A stretch of DNA of 64,000 nucleotides from DATBVX01 sp963705495. GTDB taxonomy: Bacteria > Pseudomonadota > Gammaproteobacteria > Steroidobacterales > Steroidobacteraceae. The notes beneath the pieces are model-generated. The model saw nothing but the letters and a program-made list of their open reading frames with translations. It was not told the DNA's origin and ran no database searches. The stretch lies in NCBI GenBank assembly GCA_963705495.1, contig CAVPJQ010000020.1, positions 1 to 64,000 of the forward strand, read 5' to 3'. Both the position numbers and the translations under genes were made by a program. Below are positions 47,292 through 57,693 of this stretch, piece by piece. Positions within the stretch are counted from its first letter, which is position 1; each line of letters starts with the position of its first letter.

Positions 47292-48205
47292 GCGAAGAAT
47301 CCTCCAACACGGGCCCTCAGAGCGAGCGCTGGCTGCGCAGGACGGTGATGCTGCCGTACCTGTGGCTGCTGCTGTTCTTTCTCGCCCCGTTCTTGATCAT
47401 CCTCAAGATCAGCTTCGCTGATCCGATCGTTGCACAGCCGCCGTTCACGGCGCTGCTCGAATGGGGCCGGCAGGGATTCGAAGGGATCAGGGCCACGTTC
47501 GACAACTACCTGTTCCTGTTTGAGGACGGCTACTACGCGATCATCTATCTTGCGTCGCTGAAGATGGCGGCGATCGGCACGTTGCTGTGTCTTCTGCTCG
47601 GCTATCCGATGGCGTACTTCATTGCGCGCCAGCCGCCGCGCCGCCGCCAGATTCTGCTGCTCGCGGTCATCCTGCCGTTCTGGATCTCGTTCCTGTTGCG
47701 CGTGTATGCGTGGATCGGCCTGTTGAGCAACAAGGGGATCATCAACCACTTCCTGGTGAGCGTGGGCATCATCGATCGACCGCTGCCGTTGCTCTACAAC
47801 AACTTCGCCGTGTATCTCGGCATCCTCTATTCGTACCTGCCGTTCATGATTCTGCCTCTGTACGCGAATCTGGAGCGCCAGAACCTGGACCTGCTGGACG
47901 CGGCTGCGGACCTCGGCGCCAAGCGCTGGCAGGTCTTTCTCGATGTCACGCTGCCGCTGTCGAAGCCCGGCATCATCGGCGGATGCCTGCTGGTGTTCAT
48001 TCCCGCCGTGGGCGAGTTCACGATCCCGGCGCTGCTCGGTGGCGCCGATACGCTGATGATCGGCCGCGTTCTGTGGGATGAATTCTTTGTGAGCCGCGAC
48101 TGGCCGGTGGCGTCCGCCGTGTCCGTCGTGCTGCTGCTCTTGCTGATTGCCCCGATTCTCTGGTTCCAGCACCACCAGAATCGCGAGCAGGAGGCGGGGC
48201 GATGA
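47288..48205 (+). CDS. potB: Spermidine/putrescine-type ABC transporter permease B
   Basis: A 305-residue inner-membrane permease with about six helices: PYLWLLLFFLAPFLIIL, MAAIGTLLCLLLGYPMAYFI, ILLLAVILPFWISFLLRVYA and further ones. The cytoplasmic EAA-type loop is DAAADLGAKRWQVFLDVTLP, which docks with PotA. Start ATG 47288 overlaps the potA stop. It pairs with PotC downstream, overlapping by 4 bases. It is intact. Confidence 0.92.
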   Translation: MSEESSNTGPQSERWLRRTVMLPYLWLLLFFLAPFLIILKISFADPIVAQPPFTALLEWGRQGFEGIRATFDNYLFLFEDGYYAIIYLASLKMAAIGTLLCLLLGYPMAYFIARQPPRRRQILLLAVILPFWISFLLRVYAWIGLLSNKGIINHFLVSVGIIDRPLPLLYNNFAVYLGILYSYLPFMILPLYANLERQNLDLLDAAADLGAKRWQVFLDVTLPLSKPGIIGGCLLVFIPAVGEFTIPALLGGADTLMIGRVLWDEFFVSRDWPVASAVSVVLLLLLIAPILWFQHHQNREQEAGR

Positions 48206-49008
48206 AGCGTCGGTCGCTTCTGCTGCTGAGTATTGCGTGCTTTGGCTATGCGCTCTTGTACGTGCCGATCCTGTCGGTGGTGATCTACTCGTTCAATGCC
48301 TCGCGTCTCGTGACGCTCTGGGGAGGCTTCTCGACGCGCTGGTATGTAAGTCTGCTGGCGGACGATGAGTTGCTGGCCGCAGCTTTTCTGAGTCTGCGCA
48401 TCGCCATCGTGAGTGCCACGCTGGCAACGGCGCTCGGCGCATTGGTTGCGCTGGCCCTGCACCGCGTGCAAAGGCTGCGGGGACGAATCCTGCTGAGCGG
48501 CATGGTCACAGCCCCCCTCGTGATGCCGGAGATCATCACCGGCTTGTCGCTGCTGTTCCTGTTCATCTCGATGGCCAATCTGATTGGCTGGCCTGCGACT
48601 CGTGGCGCGACCACCATCACGATTGCGCACATCACGTTCTCCATGGCGTACGTGGTGGTCGTGGTTCGCTCGCGGCTCGCTGCCCTGGACGAGTCGCTCG
48701 AGGAAGCGGCCATGGACCTCGGCGGCAAGCCGGTGGCCGTCTTCTTCGACATCACGGTACCCATGCTGCTGCCGGCTTTGGTCTCAGGCTGGCTGTTGTC
48801 GTTTACGTTGTCGCTCGATGACCTGGTGATCTCGAGCTTCGTTTCGGGACCCGGGGCCACGACGCTGCCGATGCTGATATTTGCAAAAGTGCGTCTCGGC
48901 GTGACCCCTGACATCAATGCAATCACGACGATTATCATTGCGCTGGTGGTCCTTGCAGTGGCGATTGCGGCCGTGATTTCCGGCCGGCGTCGCCCGGCGA
49001 CGGGGTGA
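48202..49008 (+). CDS. potC: Spermidine/putrescine-type ABC transporter permease C
   Basis: A 268-residue permease starting MKRRSLLLLSIACFGYALLY at ATG 48202, overlapping potB. Helices include LSVVIYSFNASRL, TALGALVALALHRVQ and VMPEIITGLSLLFLFISMA. The EAA-type loop is EEAAMDLGGKPVAVFFDITV. With PotD, PotA and PotB it completes an importer. The Rieske gene begins 5 bases downstream, so import and oxidation are probably co-expressed. Confidence 0.92.
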   Translation: MKRRSLLLLSIACFGYALLYVPILSVVIYSFNASRLVTLWGGFSTRWYVSLLADDELLAAAFLSLRIAIVSATLATALGALVALALHRVQRLRGRILLSGMVTAPLVMPEIITGLSLLFLFISMANLIGWPATRGATTITIAHITFSMAYVVVVVRSRLAALDESLEEAAMDLGGKPVAVFFDITVPMLLPALVSGWLLSFTLSLDDLVISSFVSGPGATTLPMLIFAKVRLGVTPDINAITTIIIALVVLAVAIAAVISGRRRPATG

Positions 49009-49013
49009 GAGCG

Positions 49014-50255
49014 ATGAATGAAGGTCTAACGCAACGGAGCGAAAGCAGGGCAGCGTGCGCTGAACACCTGGAGCGGCGAGCGCTCGTTGCCGGGCGTCCT
49101 GTATCGCGATCCGACGACCTATGAGGAGGAGATCCAGCGGATCTTCTTCAAGTCCTGGCTCTATGTCGGGCACGCGAGCCAGATTCCGCAGCGCGGCGAC
49201 TATTTCCTGTTCGAGATCGCAGGCGAGTCCGTGATCGTCGTGCGCGATGGCGAGGGCCAGATCAACGCGTTGCTGAACGTGTGCCGCCATCGCGGATCGC
49301 GCATCTGTGACGCAGGCGACCGGGCGTGCCTCGCGACTCGTGTGCCGCTATCACGGTTGGACCTACGGTCTCGACGGCTCGCTGCGTGCAGCAGGGCACA
49401 CACCGGCAGACTTCGACAAGGCAAACCTCGGGCCTGCGCCGGCTGCACGCCAAGGTGTTCGCAGGACTGATCTTCATCAACTTCGACGCGGCGCCGGCGC
49501 CCTTCGAAGCCATCGCGAACGATCTGGCTGCGCCGCTGGCGCCGTACGCGCTGGAGCACAGCAAGGTCGCACACCGTCAGAACTATCCCATCGCCAGCAA
49601 CTGGAAGCTCGCCGTCGAGAACTACTGCGAGTGCTACCACTGCGCGCCTGCGCATCCGGAATATACGGTTGGACACGGGCGCGCGATTCCCCGCAAGGAA
49701 CAGGCAGCCCTCTTGCCTGAAGTGATGGCACGCGCGCCCGAGGCGGGCCTCACACAGCACGACATTCGCCACTCATGGCTCGACGCGCAGGCGCTCGGCG
49801 TTGAGTGCAGCTTCGAGCGCTATCCGCTGTTGCGCGGTCATCAGACCGGCAGCCGCGACGGCAAGCGCGTCGCACCCTTCCTTGGCACGATCAAGGCCTA
49901 CGATGGAGGCGCAACCGACCTGCATCTGGGTCCGATGACTTTCGGCCTCGCCTATTGTGATCACGTCGTTCTCTACCGCTTCACGCCGCGCGGACTGCGC
50001 AACACGGATTGCGAGATCACCTGGCTCGTGAACGAAACGGCGGTCGAAGGCAAGGACTACGATCGCGCCGAACTGACCTGGCTGTGGGACGTCACGACCA
50101 TTGCGGACAAGGAAATCATCGAGCGCAACCAGTTGGGTGTGGACTCGCGCTTTTACGAGCCCGGGCCCCTGTCGCCGATGGAGGATTTCACGCTGCGGTT
50201 CCTGCAGTGGTACGTCGCAACGATGCGTGGCGCGAATAGCGGGGCGGCCAGATAA
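49014..50255 (+). CDS. Rieske non-haem iron oxygenase alpha subunit, frameshifted
   Basis: Second Rieske oxygenase, of about 410 residues. Start ATG 49014 (MNEGLTQRSE), with a frame change at about 49050 into LNTWSGERSLPGVLYRDPTT. The Rieske ligands are NVCRHRGSRIC and, after a +1 shift at about 49325, CRYHGWTYGLDGSL. A third shift (extra G in GGG, about 49440) leads into AKVFAGLIFINFDAAPAPFE. The mononuclear iron site is ENYCECYHCAPAHPEY. It resembles choline/stachydrine/carnitine-type oxygenases. It directly follows the Pot transporter. No ferredoxin reductase is adjacent. Confidence 0.82.
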
Positions 50256-50330
50256 GACAGAACCGCTTCGATCGGCAATTGCGGCCGAGGCGATCGATGG
50301 TTACTCTCGATTGACACTGGGGGGTGAGTC

Positions 50331-52706
50331 ATGACAGGCCCGAACAAGAAATCTCCAGGCATGGGATCGCAGGAGCTGACCGCCGCGATCTCAGCCATCC
50401 TGGCAGTGACGGGGACAGCATCGGCTCAAGAGCAACCGTCATCCGGCGCCACACTGGAGGAGGTCATCGTGACCGCCACCAAGCGTGAGGAGCGCTTGCA
50501 GGACGTACCCGAATCGATCACCGCAATCGACTCGGACGCGATCCTGAAGCGTGGCCTGTTCCAGATGGACGACTATGCGCGCCTGGTTCCGGGTCTGTCG
50601 ATCAGCGATCGCGAGCCAGGGGGCACAACCATCGTTTTCCGAGGCGTCGCCACGTCCGGTCTGCAGTTCGGCTCCGTTTCCTCCTCGGCGCTCTATCTCG
50701 ACGAACAGCCGATCACGCAGAGCGGCCGCAATCCGGATCCACGACTGATCGACGTCGAGCGAGTCGAAGCCCTGCGCGGGCCGCAGGGTACGCTTTACGG
50801 CGCGAGCTCTCAGTCCGGGACGCTGCGGATCATCACCAACAAGCCGGATCCGACCAGGCTTGAGACCTGGTTCGACGCGCAAATGTCGAACGCTCAGCGA
50901 CGGAGGCACGGGCTACGATCTCAGCGCCATGATCAACGTGCCGCTGGTCGCGGATCGACTCGCGCTGCGCCTGGTGGGCTTCACAGCCGAAGACGCCGGC
51001 TTCATCGACAACGTGTTGAGCGACAGCCAGGGCGGCACCTTCGACAACGAGAACGTACTTAAGAAGGACGTCAATACGACCACGACTACTGGTGGGCGAG
51101 CGGCGCTCGGTCTGAATGTGACCGATAACGTACAGGCCACGCTGTCGGCGGTATTCCAGGACCTTCACGCGGATGGGCATGGGGATGTCAATCAGGCGCA
51201 GGCGACCTGCACCAGGTCCGCTTCGAGAATGAAAACCTGGATGACCACTGGTACCAGCTCGCGCTGACGCTCGATGCGTCCCTGCCATTCGGCCAGGCGG
51301 TGGTTGCGGCCTCCTATTTCAATCGCAAGCTTCGCTACGAGGCGGACGCCACGGACTATGAGTTCCAGTTCAATCAGAGCTTCATCAACTGCGTTCCTTC
51401 ACCGACCGCGCCCTGTTCCCCCTCCTACGATTTTGGCGGCGACCCCAGGGGCTTCGCGATCAACCGCGAGGACACCGAGATCACGACCCTGGAGGCGCGC
51501 TTGTCTTCAAAGACGGGCTCGGAGAGCCGCTGGGCATGGCTGGTGGGGGCTTTCTACAGTGATGAGAAGGGCAAGACCGCATTCGACAGTTTCGTGCGTG
51601 GCTACGAGAACACGCCGTCATTCGCGTACTTCAACTACTACGAGACTCGCTTGACGGGCAACACGCTCGATCCAACCCAGACCTGGTTCCTGGGCCGCTA
51701 CGACACCGACCTCGAGCAGGTGGCGGTGTTCGGGGAGCTGAGCTTCGATGTGACCGAGAACTTCACGATTACGGCCGGCGGGCGCTGGTTCGACTACGAC
51801 CGCAAATTTGCACAGATCCAGGAGCAACCGGAAGGCTTCACCGGCGCATCGCGCCTCGACAACACCGAAAAGACCAGCGAAAGCGGCACGGTCCTGAAAC
51901 TGAACGCTACCTATCGATTTGATCGCGACCGGCTCGTCTACGCCACCTATTCGGAGGGCTTTCGCGTCGGCGGCGCGAACCCGCTGAAGGGGAACACGGT
52001 GTTGCCGAGATTCTATGACTCCGACGAACTGAAGAACTACGAGATCGGCGCGAAAACCGAGTGGCTGGAGCACCGTCTGCGATTCAACATCTCCGCCTAC
52101 TACATGAAATGGGACAACTTCGCGGTGCAGATCGAGGATCCGCAACCGAACGTTTTCCAGCTGGGCTACGTCAACCTGGCGAGTGCCGAGATCAAGGGCT
52201 TCGAGGCGGAGTTCGCTGCAACGCTCAGCCAGCACTGGCTGCTCGACGGTTCGCTTGCGTACAACAACGCGGAGACTTCGGAGGCATCGTCGTTTTCGAC
52301 CACGGATGAGAATGGCGAAACGTTCGAATTTGGAGTGACGAAAGGTGCGCGCCTGCCACTGTCACCGGACTGGAGCGCGTCGCTCGGCATCGAGTTCCGT
52401 CCCGGCGGACTCATCTTCAATGCGCAGCCCTATCTGCGCTTCGACTATTCGTATGTCGGCGATTCGGTCAACTCGCTCGAAGGCATCGAGTCGGTCGTTC
52501 TCGACACCCCGGTCGATACGCAGAAGGCCTACCAGATCGGCGATCTGCGCTTCGGGCTGGACGGGGATCACTGGAGCGGCTCGATCTTCATCGACAATGT
52601 CTGGGACGAGCGCGCGGATTTGTTCCTGAGCAACCGCTGGGGCGTGCAACGGCAAGCAATCAATCCGCCGCGTACCCTGGGCGTGCAGGTTCGGTATACG
52701 TTCTGA
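50331..52706 (+). CDS. TonB-dependent receptor, two frameshifts
   Basis: A receptor with an extended N-terminus (MTGPNKKSPGMGSQELTAAI, signal-like ILAVTGTASAQ). TonB box region LEEVIVTATKREERLQDVPE; plug motifs VEALRGPQGTLYGASSQSG. Frame changes at about 50895 (+1) and 51205 (a lost G is likely) are needed; the barrel then runs intact to ASYFNRKLRYEA and the terminal LGVQVRYTF. It imports a ligand across the outer membrane, perhaps the substrate that feeds the Pot importer. It follows the Rieske gene on the same strand. Confidence 0.87.
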
Positions 52707-52740
52707 TCGTGCCCTGACCATTCTCGTCGCAACTTCGGTC

Positions 52741-53660
52741 GTGCGCGGCAGCCGCCAGGGCGAGAGCCATGGTGGCGTGTACCTGATCGATTTCGACGCT
52801 GACCGTGCAGTCCAGGTACTCGACTGGAACACGATGGACATCGACTGGCAGGGGCGCGGCTGGGATCGCGGTCTGCGCGGCATCGCGTTTGATGGCGAGG
52901 TCGTCTTCATTGCAGCGAGCGATGAGTTGTTCGCCTACACGCCAGACTTCAAGCTGCTTGGATCGTGGCGCAACCGCTATCTCAAGCACTGCCACGAGAT
53001 CCATCGCCACGAGCGGACACTCTTTCTGACCTCGACCGGGTTCGATTCCATCCTCGGCTTCGACCTGGACCGCAAGGGTTTCGTCTGGGGGCTCAACATC
53101 GCTGCGGAGGGCGATGTGTTCGCCGGAAAGCCATTCGATCCTGAGTTTGGCGACGGTCCAGAGGCTTCGAATGCGCTGCATCTGAACAATGTTCATTGCG
53201 AGCGCGGTGGCATGTATATCAGCGGCCTGCGGACGGGCGGAGTGCTGCTATTCAACGGCCGGGAACTGCGCCGCTGGGCCCAGCTGCCCATCGGCGTGCA
53301 CAACGCACGCCCGTTTCGCGATGGTGTGCTTTTCAACGACACCGAAGCCGATGTCGTGAGGTACGTGTCGCGCGACAGTGAGCGTGTATTTCCCGTGCCG
53401 CGCTTTCCGGAGGAAAGCCTCACTCATCGTCGACCCCGAGGACTCGAGGCTGGCGCGACAGGCGTTCGCACGCGGCCTGTGCGTGATCGACGCAGAGACC
53501 ATCGCCTGCGGTTCGTCGCCCTCGACGGTTACGCTGCGCCGACCTGAAGCCCGGCGGCAAGGCTCGTAGCGCAACCCTTACGCACGACGTCCGCAACGCA
53601 ATTCACGGCCTGGAGGTCTGGCCCTTTGGCTGGAACCCGCCGACCGACCGCAAGGCCTGA
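52741..53660 (+). CDS. Uncharacterised beta-propeller-like protein, two frameshifts
   Basis: Repeated strand-rich text (SHGGVYLIDFDADRAVQVLD, RGLRGIAFDGEVVFIAASDE, LKHCHEIHRHERTLFLTSTG, MYISGLRTGGVLLFNGREL) suggests a propeller. Shifts at about 53425 and 53535 (both +1) join the tail VDPEDSRLARQAFARGLCV and the end IHGLEVWPFGWNPP. The start is uncertain: coding-like sequence continues upstream to about 52718 (LTILVATSVVRGS) without a normal start. It lies between the TonB receptor and the hydroxylase, in the same direction. I do not recognise a named family. Confidence 0.65.
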
Positions 53661-53712
53661 GGGCTGCAGGAAGATTTGCCCGGGTCGCTCGCCCGCCTAT
53701 AGGCTTCATCAC

Positions 53713-54303
53713 ATGGACATCGGTGTAGCGCTGCGTTCCTTCGGCAAGGTGGACTCAGAGGCGCTGGCCGCCCAGATTCTCGCTGCCGACGAAGCGGTCT
53801 GGAACGAATACGTCGAGCGGCAAAAGAGCTATGAGGTTCACGAGCAGACCCGTTCGATCGTGCTCCTGTTCGCCGAGATCTCAAACTGGCCCGCTGTCGA
53901 TGTCAGCAAGCAGCCAGGATGGGATCGCTTTGCCGGAACCGCCGTGCCGCTCATGCACCAGATCATTCGCAACTGGTATCCGCCCGGCGGCACGATCATT
54001 CGCGCCATGGCGGCCCGGTTATTCGCAGGTGGAAAGATACTCCCGCATCGCGACTCGCATCCGTCGTTCGGCGCGGGTCATCGGATTCATGTGCCAATCG
54101 CGACCAACCCGCGCGTGCGCTTCATGATCGACGGCCGACCCGCCCGGCTGGAAGTCGGCCACGCCTACGAGATCAACAATCAGAAAACCCACAGCGTCAT
54201 GAACAAGGGCGACACGGATCGCATCCACTTCATCTTCGACTACGTGCCCCCGACCAGTCCTGCCGGTACTGCGGCGCCTCAGGCGCGATCAGACGATTCG
54301 TAA
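53713..54303 (+). CDS. Aspartyl/asparaginyl beta-hydroxylase domain protein
   Basis: Start MDIGVALRSFG (ATG 53713), about 196 residues. The iron ligands expected for this 2-oxoglutarate oxygenase fold are visible: GGKILPHRDSHPSFGAGHRI (HxD-like His) and NNQKTHSVMNKG (second His), with RIHVPIATNPRVRFMIDG between. It would hydroxylate Asp/Asn residues of a protein or peptide, or a related small molecule. Downstream and convergent, the TPR-sulfotransferase overlaps it by 25 bases. Confidence 0.85.
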   Translation: MDIGVALRSFGKVDSEALAAQILAADEAVWNEYVERQKSYEVHEQTRSIVLLFAEISNWPAVDVSKQPGWDRFAGTAVPLMHQIIRNWYPPGGTIIRAMAARLFAGGKILPHRDSHPSFGAGHRIHVPIATNPRVRFMIDGRPARLEVGHAYEINNQKTHSVMNKGDTDRIHFIFDYVPPTSPAGTAAPQARSDDS

Positions 54304-56291
54304 CGCCGATAGCGGTCGCGAATGGGCTCGATGACCGTGATCAGCTCATCGAGATGCTGCGCGTAGTTTCGCCAGTGGCCTATCGACCGATCGTAGATCG
54401 GCTGGCGCACCTGCTCCGCGCTGGGCGTGCGTACTGGCCGATCGCTCTCGTAGAACCGCAGACACGCGTCCTCCCACGCCAGCCCACAGAAGTCCAGTAG
54501 CCGGCGCACCTGCGCCTCGAAGTCGGTCACCACCTGCTCGTACTGCACGGTCAGCACGCGGCCGGGGAGCACTTCGGCCCAGTGATCCATCATCCGCTGA
54601 TACTGCAGGTAGTACTCGCCGATCTCGGTGAGGTCGTAGGTGAAGTTCTGCCCTTTGGCAAACAGCTGTCGATAGCAGCTGACGCAGGCATCGAGCGGGT
54701 GGCGGCGCGCGTCGATGATCCTGGCGTTCGGCAGGATCATCGACAGGAAACCAATGTTGGGGAAGTTGTTCGGCATCTTGTCGATGAACCGCGGCGCGCC
54801 CGAGCGGCGATGCAGCTGCGCGTAAGCGAGGTAGTCCTTGCCCAGCGACTCGAAGTTCTGCGGCTCGAGCTCGCGCACCGCTTCCGGATAGTTGATGCCG
54901 TCGGCCCGGTTGCGGTTGAGCCAGGTGGCGACCCTGCCCAGGTACGGAAGCTCGCTCGTGCCCTCGACCTGGCTATGACTTGCGAGGATCTGCTCGAGCA
55001 GCGTCGACCCCGAGCGCGGCAGACCCAGGATAAAGATGGGCGCGGGATCCGGATGGCCGACGCCGCGTTGAGCTTGCAGGAAATCCGCTGAAAACACCTT
55101 CACCAGACGATCGTTGGTCACTTCGGTGAGCACGGGATCGTAGGCGACCTCCGCGCGCTGCTTCGTGTTGCCGGTGCTGTAGAAATGCCATGCACGCTCG
55201 AAATCGCTGCGATCCTCATACGCCTTGCCCAGCGCGAACAGAAAGTTCACCTCCGACTGTGCCGTGAGCCCGCTGCCGCCAACGCGACGTTCCATTTCGG
55301 CGACGGTTGCAGCATCGAAGCGGTAGGTCTTGAGGTTCGCGAGACTCCAGTAGGTCTCCCCCAGATCGGGACGCTGTCGAATGCATTCGTTGTAGGAGGC
55401 GACGGCCTCCTCATAGCGACCGATGGCCTTGAGCAAGTGACCGAGTCCAATCAGCGCACCGATGTGTCCGGGACGCAGTTGGAGGCACCGCCGATACGCG
55501 TCGATGGCTTCGTGCGTGAATGCCGCCGGAGCCAGCGTGGACGCGCGCAGGAAGTGGGCCTGCGGACTGGCGGCATCGAGGGTGAGGGCCCGGTCGAAAC
55601 ACTCGAGGGCCTCAGCGTATCGGTCCTGCTCCTTGAGCAGCCGGCCAAGATCGAGAATCGCCGCCAGGAAATCAGGGGCAAGCGAAATCGCTTTCTGTAG
55701 CAGCGATTCCGCCTCCACGGCGCGTCCAGCCTGCGCGGCGATCAGCCCGAGGAGTCGGATCGCGTCGACGTTGTGCGGGTCATGACGAAGAATTCGGCGG
55801 TACAGATGCTCGGCTTCATCGAGCCGGCCTTCCTTCTGATGTTCCGCGGCGAGCGCCATCATGCGCCGCTCCGGCGACAGCTCGAAGCAGCGCTCAAACG
55901 CCTGGTCAGCGTCAGCGCCTCGCCCGAGCATGGCCAGTGCCTTGCCGAGCGCGAACCACGCTCTTTCGAGCTTCGGGTCCAGATGCGTGGCTCGTTCCAG
56001 GTGCGGCAGGGCCTCGGCGGCGCGATTCTGCTGCACGAGCAGATAGCCAAGGTCTTCGTGCGGCTTTGCAAACGTCGGGGCGTCGGCAATCGCCTTGAGC
56101 AGCAACTCTTCGGCGTCCGCCGATTGATTCAGCTTGATCAGCAAGGCACCGAGGAGCGCGCGCATGTTGACGTCGCGCGGGTAGATTTCGAGCGCCTGTC
56201 GGCAGCGGGCCTCGGCTGTGGCGAGATCCCCTGAGTTGATGAGCGCGATCGCCTCGTCGAAGACCGCTTTCGGCGCGATCAGAGAACGCAT
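54279..56291 (-). CDS. TPR-repeat sulfotransferase
   Basis: A 670-residue protein with start at ATG 56291. The N-terminal 370 residues are tandem TPR repeats (for example LGYLLVQQNRAAEALPHLER and IRLLGLIAAQAGRAVEAES). The C-terminal sulfotransferase domain has the PAPS 5'-phosphosulfate loop ILGLPRSGSTLLEQILASHS, then SRV-type PAPS contacts (IDARRHPLDACVSCYRQLF). It transfers sulfate from PAPS to a protein, sugar or small molecule held by the TPRs. It is intact. The minus-strand aminotransferase lies 7 bases upstream. Confidence 0.88.
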   Translation of the reverse strand: MRSLIAPKAVFDEAIALINSGDLATAEARCRQALEIYPRDVNMRALLGALLIKLNQSADAEELLLKAIADAPTFAKPHEDLGYLLVQQNRAAEALPHLERATHLDPKLERAWFALGKALAMLGRGADADQAFERCFELSPERRMMALAAEHQKEGRLDEAEHLYRRILRHDPHNVDAIRLLGLIAAQAGRAVEAESLLQKAISLAPDFLAAILDLGRLLKEQDRYAEALECFDRALTLDAASPQAHFLRASTLAPAAFTHEAIDAYRRCLQLRPGHIGALIGLGHLLKAIGRYEEAVASYNECIRQRPDLGETYWSLANLKTYRFDAATVAEMERRVGGSGLTAQSEVNFLFALGKAYEDRSDFERAWHFYSTGNTKQRAEVAYDPVLTEVTNDRLVKVFSADFLQAQRGVGHPDPAPIFILGLPRSGSTLLEQILASHSQVEGTSELPYLGRVATWLNRNRADGINYPEAVRELEPQNFESLGKDYLAYAQLHRRSGAPRFIDKMPNNFPNIGFLSMILPNARIIDARRHPLDACVSCYRQLFAKGQNFTYDLTEIGEYYLQYQRMMDHWAEVLPGRVLTVQYEQVVTDFEAQVRRLLDFCGLAWEDACLRFYESDRPVRTPSAEQVRQPIYDRSIGHWRNYAQHLDELITVIEPIRDRYRRYESSDRA

Positions 56292-56298
56292 GGCGGGA

Positions 56299-57693
56299 TC
56301 AGGGCAGGGCGCGCAGCGGTTGCCGCGCCTGATCAAGGGAGCGGCCGATCTTGTCGGCCATCTCGTCAATCTCCGCATGCGTGATGACGAGCGGCGGGCA
56401 CATGACGATGGTGTCGCGAATGGCTCGCACCATCAGCCCGTTCTCGATACAGAGGTCACGCACGATGGGTCCCGCTGTTCCTTCCTTGTCTCCGAAACGA
56501 GCATTCGTGCCCTTCTCGCGCACGATCTCTATGCCGCCAATCAGGCCCAGGGAGCGCGCCTCGCCGACGAGTTCGTGGGCGCCGAGGCGCGCCAGTGCCG
56601 CGGCGAAATAGGGACCTGCATCCGTGGCAACGCGCTGCACCAGGCCCTCGCGCTCGATGATCTCGATGTTCTTGAGAGCGACCGCGGCTGCTGTGGGATG
56701 GCCCGAATAGGTGAAGCCATGTGCAAACTCGTCATTCTTTTCTTTCAGCGCATTTACGATGCGAGCTTGCACCGCGGTCGCTGAGATCGGCGCATAGCCG
56801 GAAGACAGACCCTTCGCCATGGTCACGATGTCGGGCGTCACCTCGTAGTGTTGATGGCCGAACCATCGCCCAAGGCGTCCAAAACCGCAGATCACTTCGT
56901 CGCAGACCAACAGGATGCCGTGACGGCGACAGATCGCCTCGACCCGAGGCCAGTAGCCGGGCGGCGGAATGATGACGCCGCCTGCTCCCTGGACGGGCTC
57001 GCCGATGAAAGCCGCCACGTTTTCCGGACCGACTGCGAGGATGCGCTCCTCGATCGCGTTTGCCGCGCGCTCTGCGAAGGCCTGCGGGCTCTCACCAAAG
57101 CCCTCGCCGAACCAGTACGGCTGCATGACATGCTCGATGCCGGGAATGGGAAGGTCGCCCTGCACATGCATGTGTTTCATGCCGCCGAGACTGGCCGCGG
57201 CCACGGTGGAACCGTGATACGCGTTCCAGCGGCTGATGAAAATCTTGCGCCGTGGCTGTCCCACCGACGCCCAGTAATGGCGCACGAGACGCAGAGCAGT
57301 GTCATTCGCCTCTGAGCCTGAATTGCTGAAGAAGAAATGCGTCAGCTCGCCGCCGGTGAGCTTCGCCAGCTGCGTCGCCAGCAGTACGACAGGAGTCGTC
57401 GCCGTCCTGAAGAAAGTATTGTAGAAAGGCAGCTCGAGCATCTGATCGTACGCGGCGCGCGCCAGCTCCTCGCGTCCATAGCCAACGTTCACGCACCACA
57501 GACCCGCCATGCCGTCGAGCAGCTCGCGCCCGTCGGCATCGTAGATGCGACTACCCTTGGCGCGGACGATGATGCGGCTGCCACCGAGCTGCTCCATGAG
57601 CCGGTAGTTCTGTTGCGCCGGAAGATGGTGGGCGAGATCGAGGCGCCGCAGAGTCTTGTGATCAGTGGTCGGAGTTGTCATTGGCCTGCTCAT
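56299..57693 (-). CDS. Class III aminotransferase, polyamine-pyruvate type
   Basis: A 464-residue PLP enzyme. Motifs: DGMAGLWCVNVGYGREELAR, HFFFSNSGSEANDTALRLVR, AFIGEPVQGAGGVIIPPPGY, LLVCDEVICGFGRLGRWFG and the PLP lysine in IVTMAKGLSSGYAPISA. It closely resembles SpuC-type putrescine/cadaverine-pyruvate and omega-amino acid transaminases. Start 57693 or 57681. It overlaps the amidohydrolase gene by about 30 bases. It would remove the amino group of a polyamine-like compound to give an aldehyde for the aldehyde dehydrogenase. Substrate is inferred. Confidence 0.9.
   Translation of the reverse strand: MSRPMTTPTTDHKTLRRLDLAHHLPAQQNYRLMEQLGGSRIIVRAKGSRIYDADGRELLDGMAGLWCVNVGYGREELARAAYDQMLELPFYNTFFRTATTPVVLLATQLAKLTGGELTHFFFSNSGSEANDTALRLVRHYWASVGQPRRKIFISRWNAYHGSTVAAASLGGMKHMHVQGDLPIPGIEHVMQPYWFGEGFGESPQAFAERAANAIEERILAVGPENVAAFIGEPVQGAGGVIIPPPGYWPRVEAICRRHGILLVCDEVICGFGRLGRWFGHQHYEVTPDIVTMAKGLSSGYAPISATAVQARIVNALKEKNDEFAHGFTYSGHPTAAAVALKNIEIIEREGLVQRVATDAGPYFAAALARLGAHELVGEARSLGLIGGIEIVREKGTNARFGDKEGTAGPIVRDLCIENGLMVRAIRDTIVMCPPLVITHAEIDEMADKIGRSLDQARQPLRALP

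Noticed and set aside
47141..48175. 344-codon minus-strand open frame opposite potB
   Set aside because: Antisense to an intact permease; its low-complexity charged text is typical of a shadow frame.
5213..53660. Programmed ribosomal frameshifting as explanation of the many shifts
   Set aside because: Sites share no slippery heptamer or following structure, and they occur in unrelated housekeeping-type enzymes on both strands.
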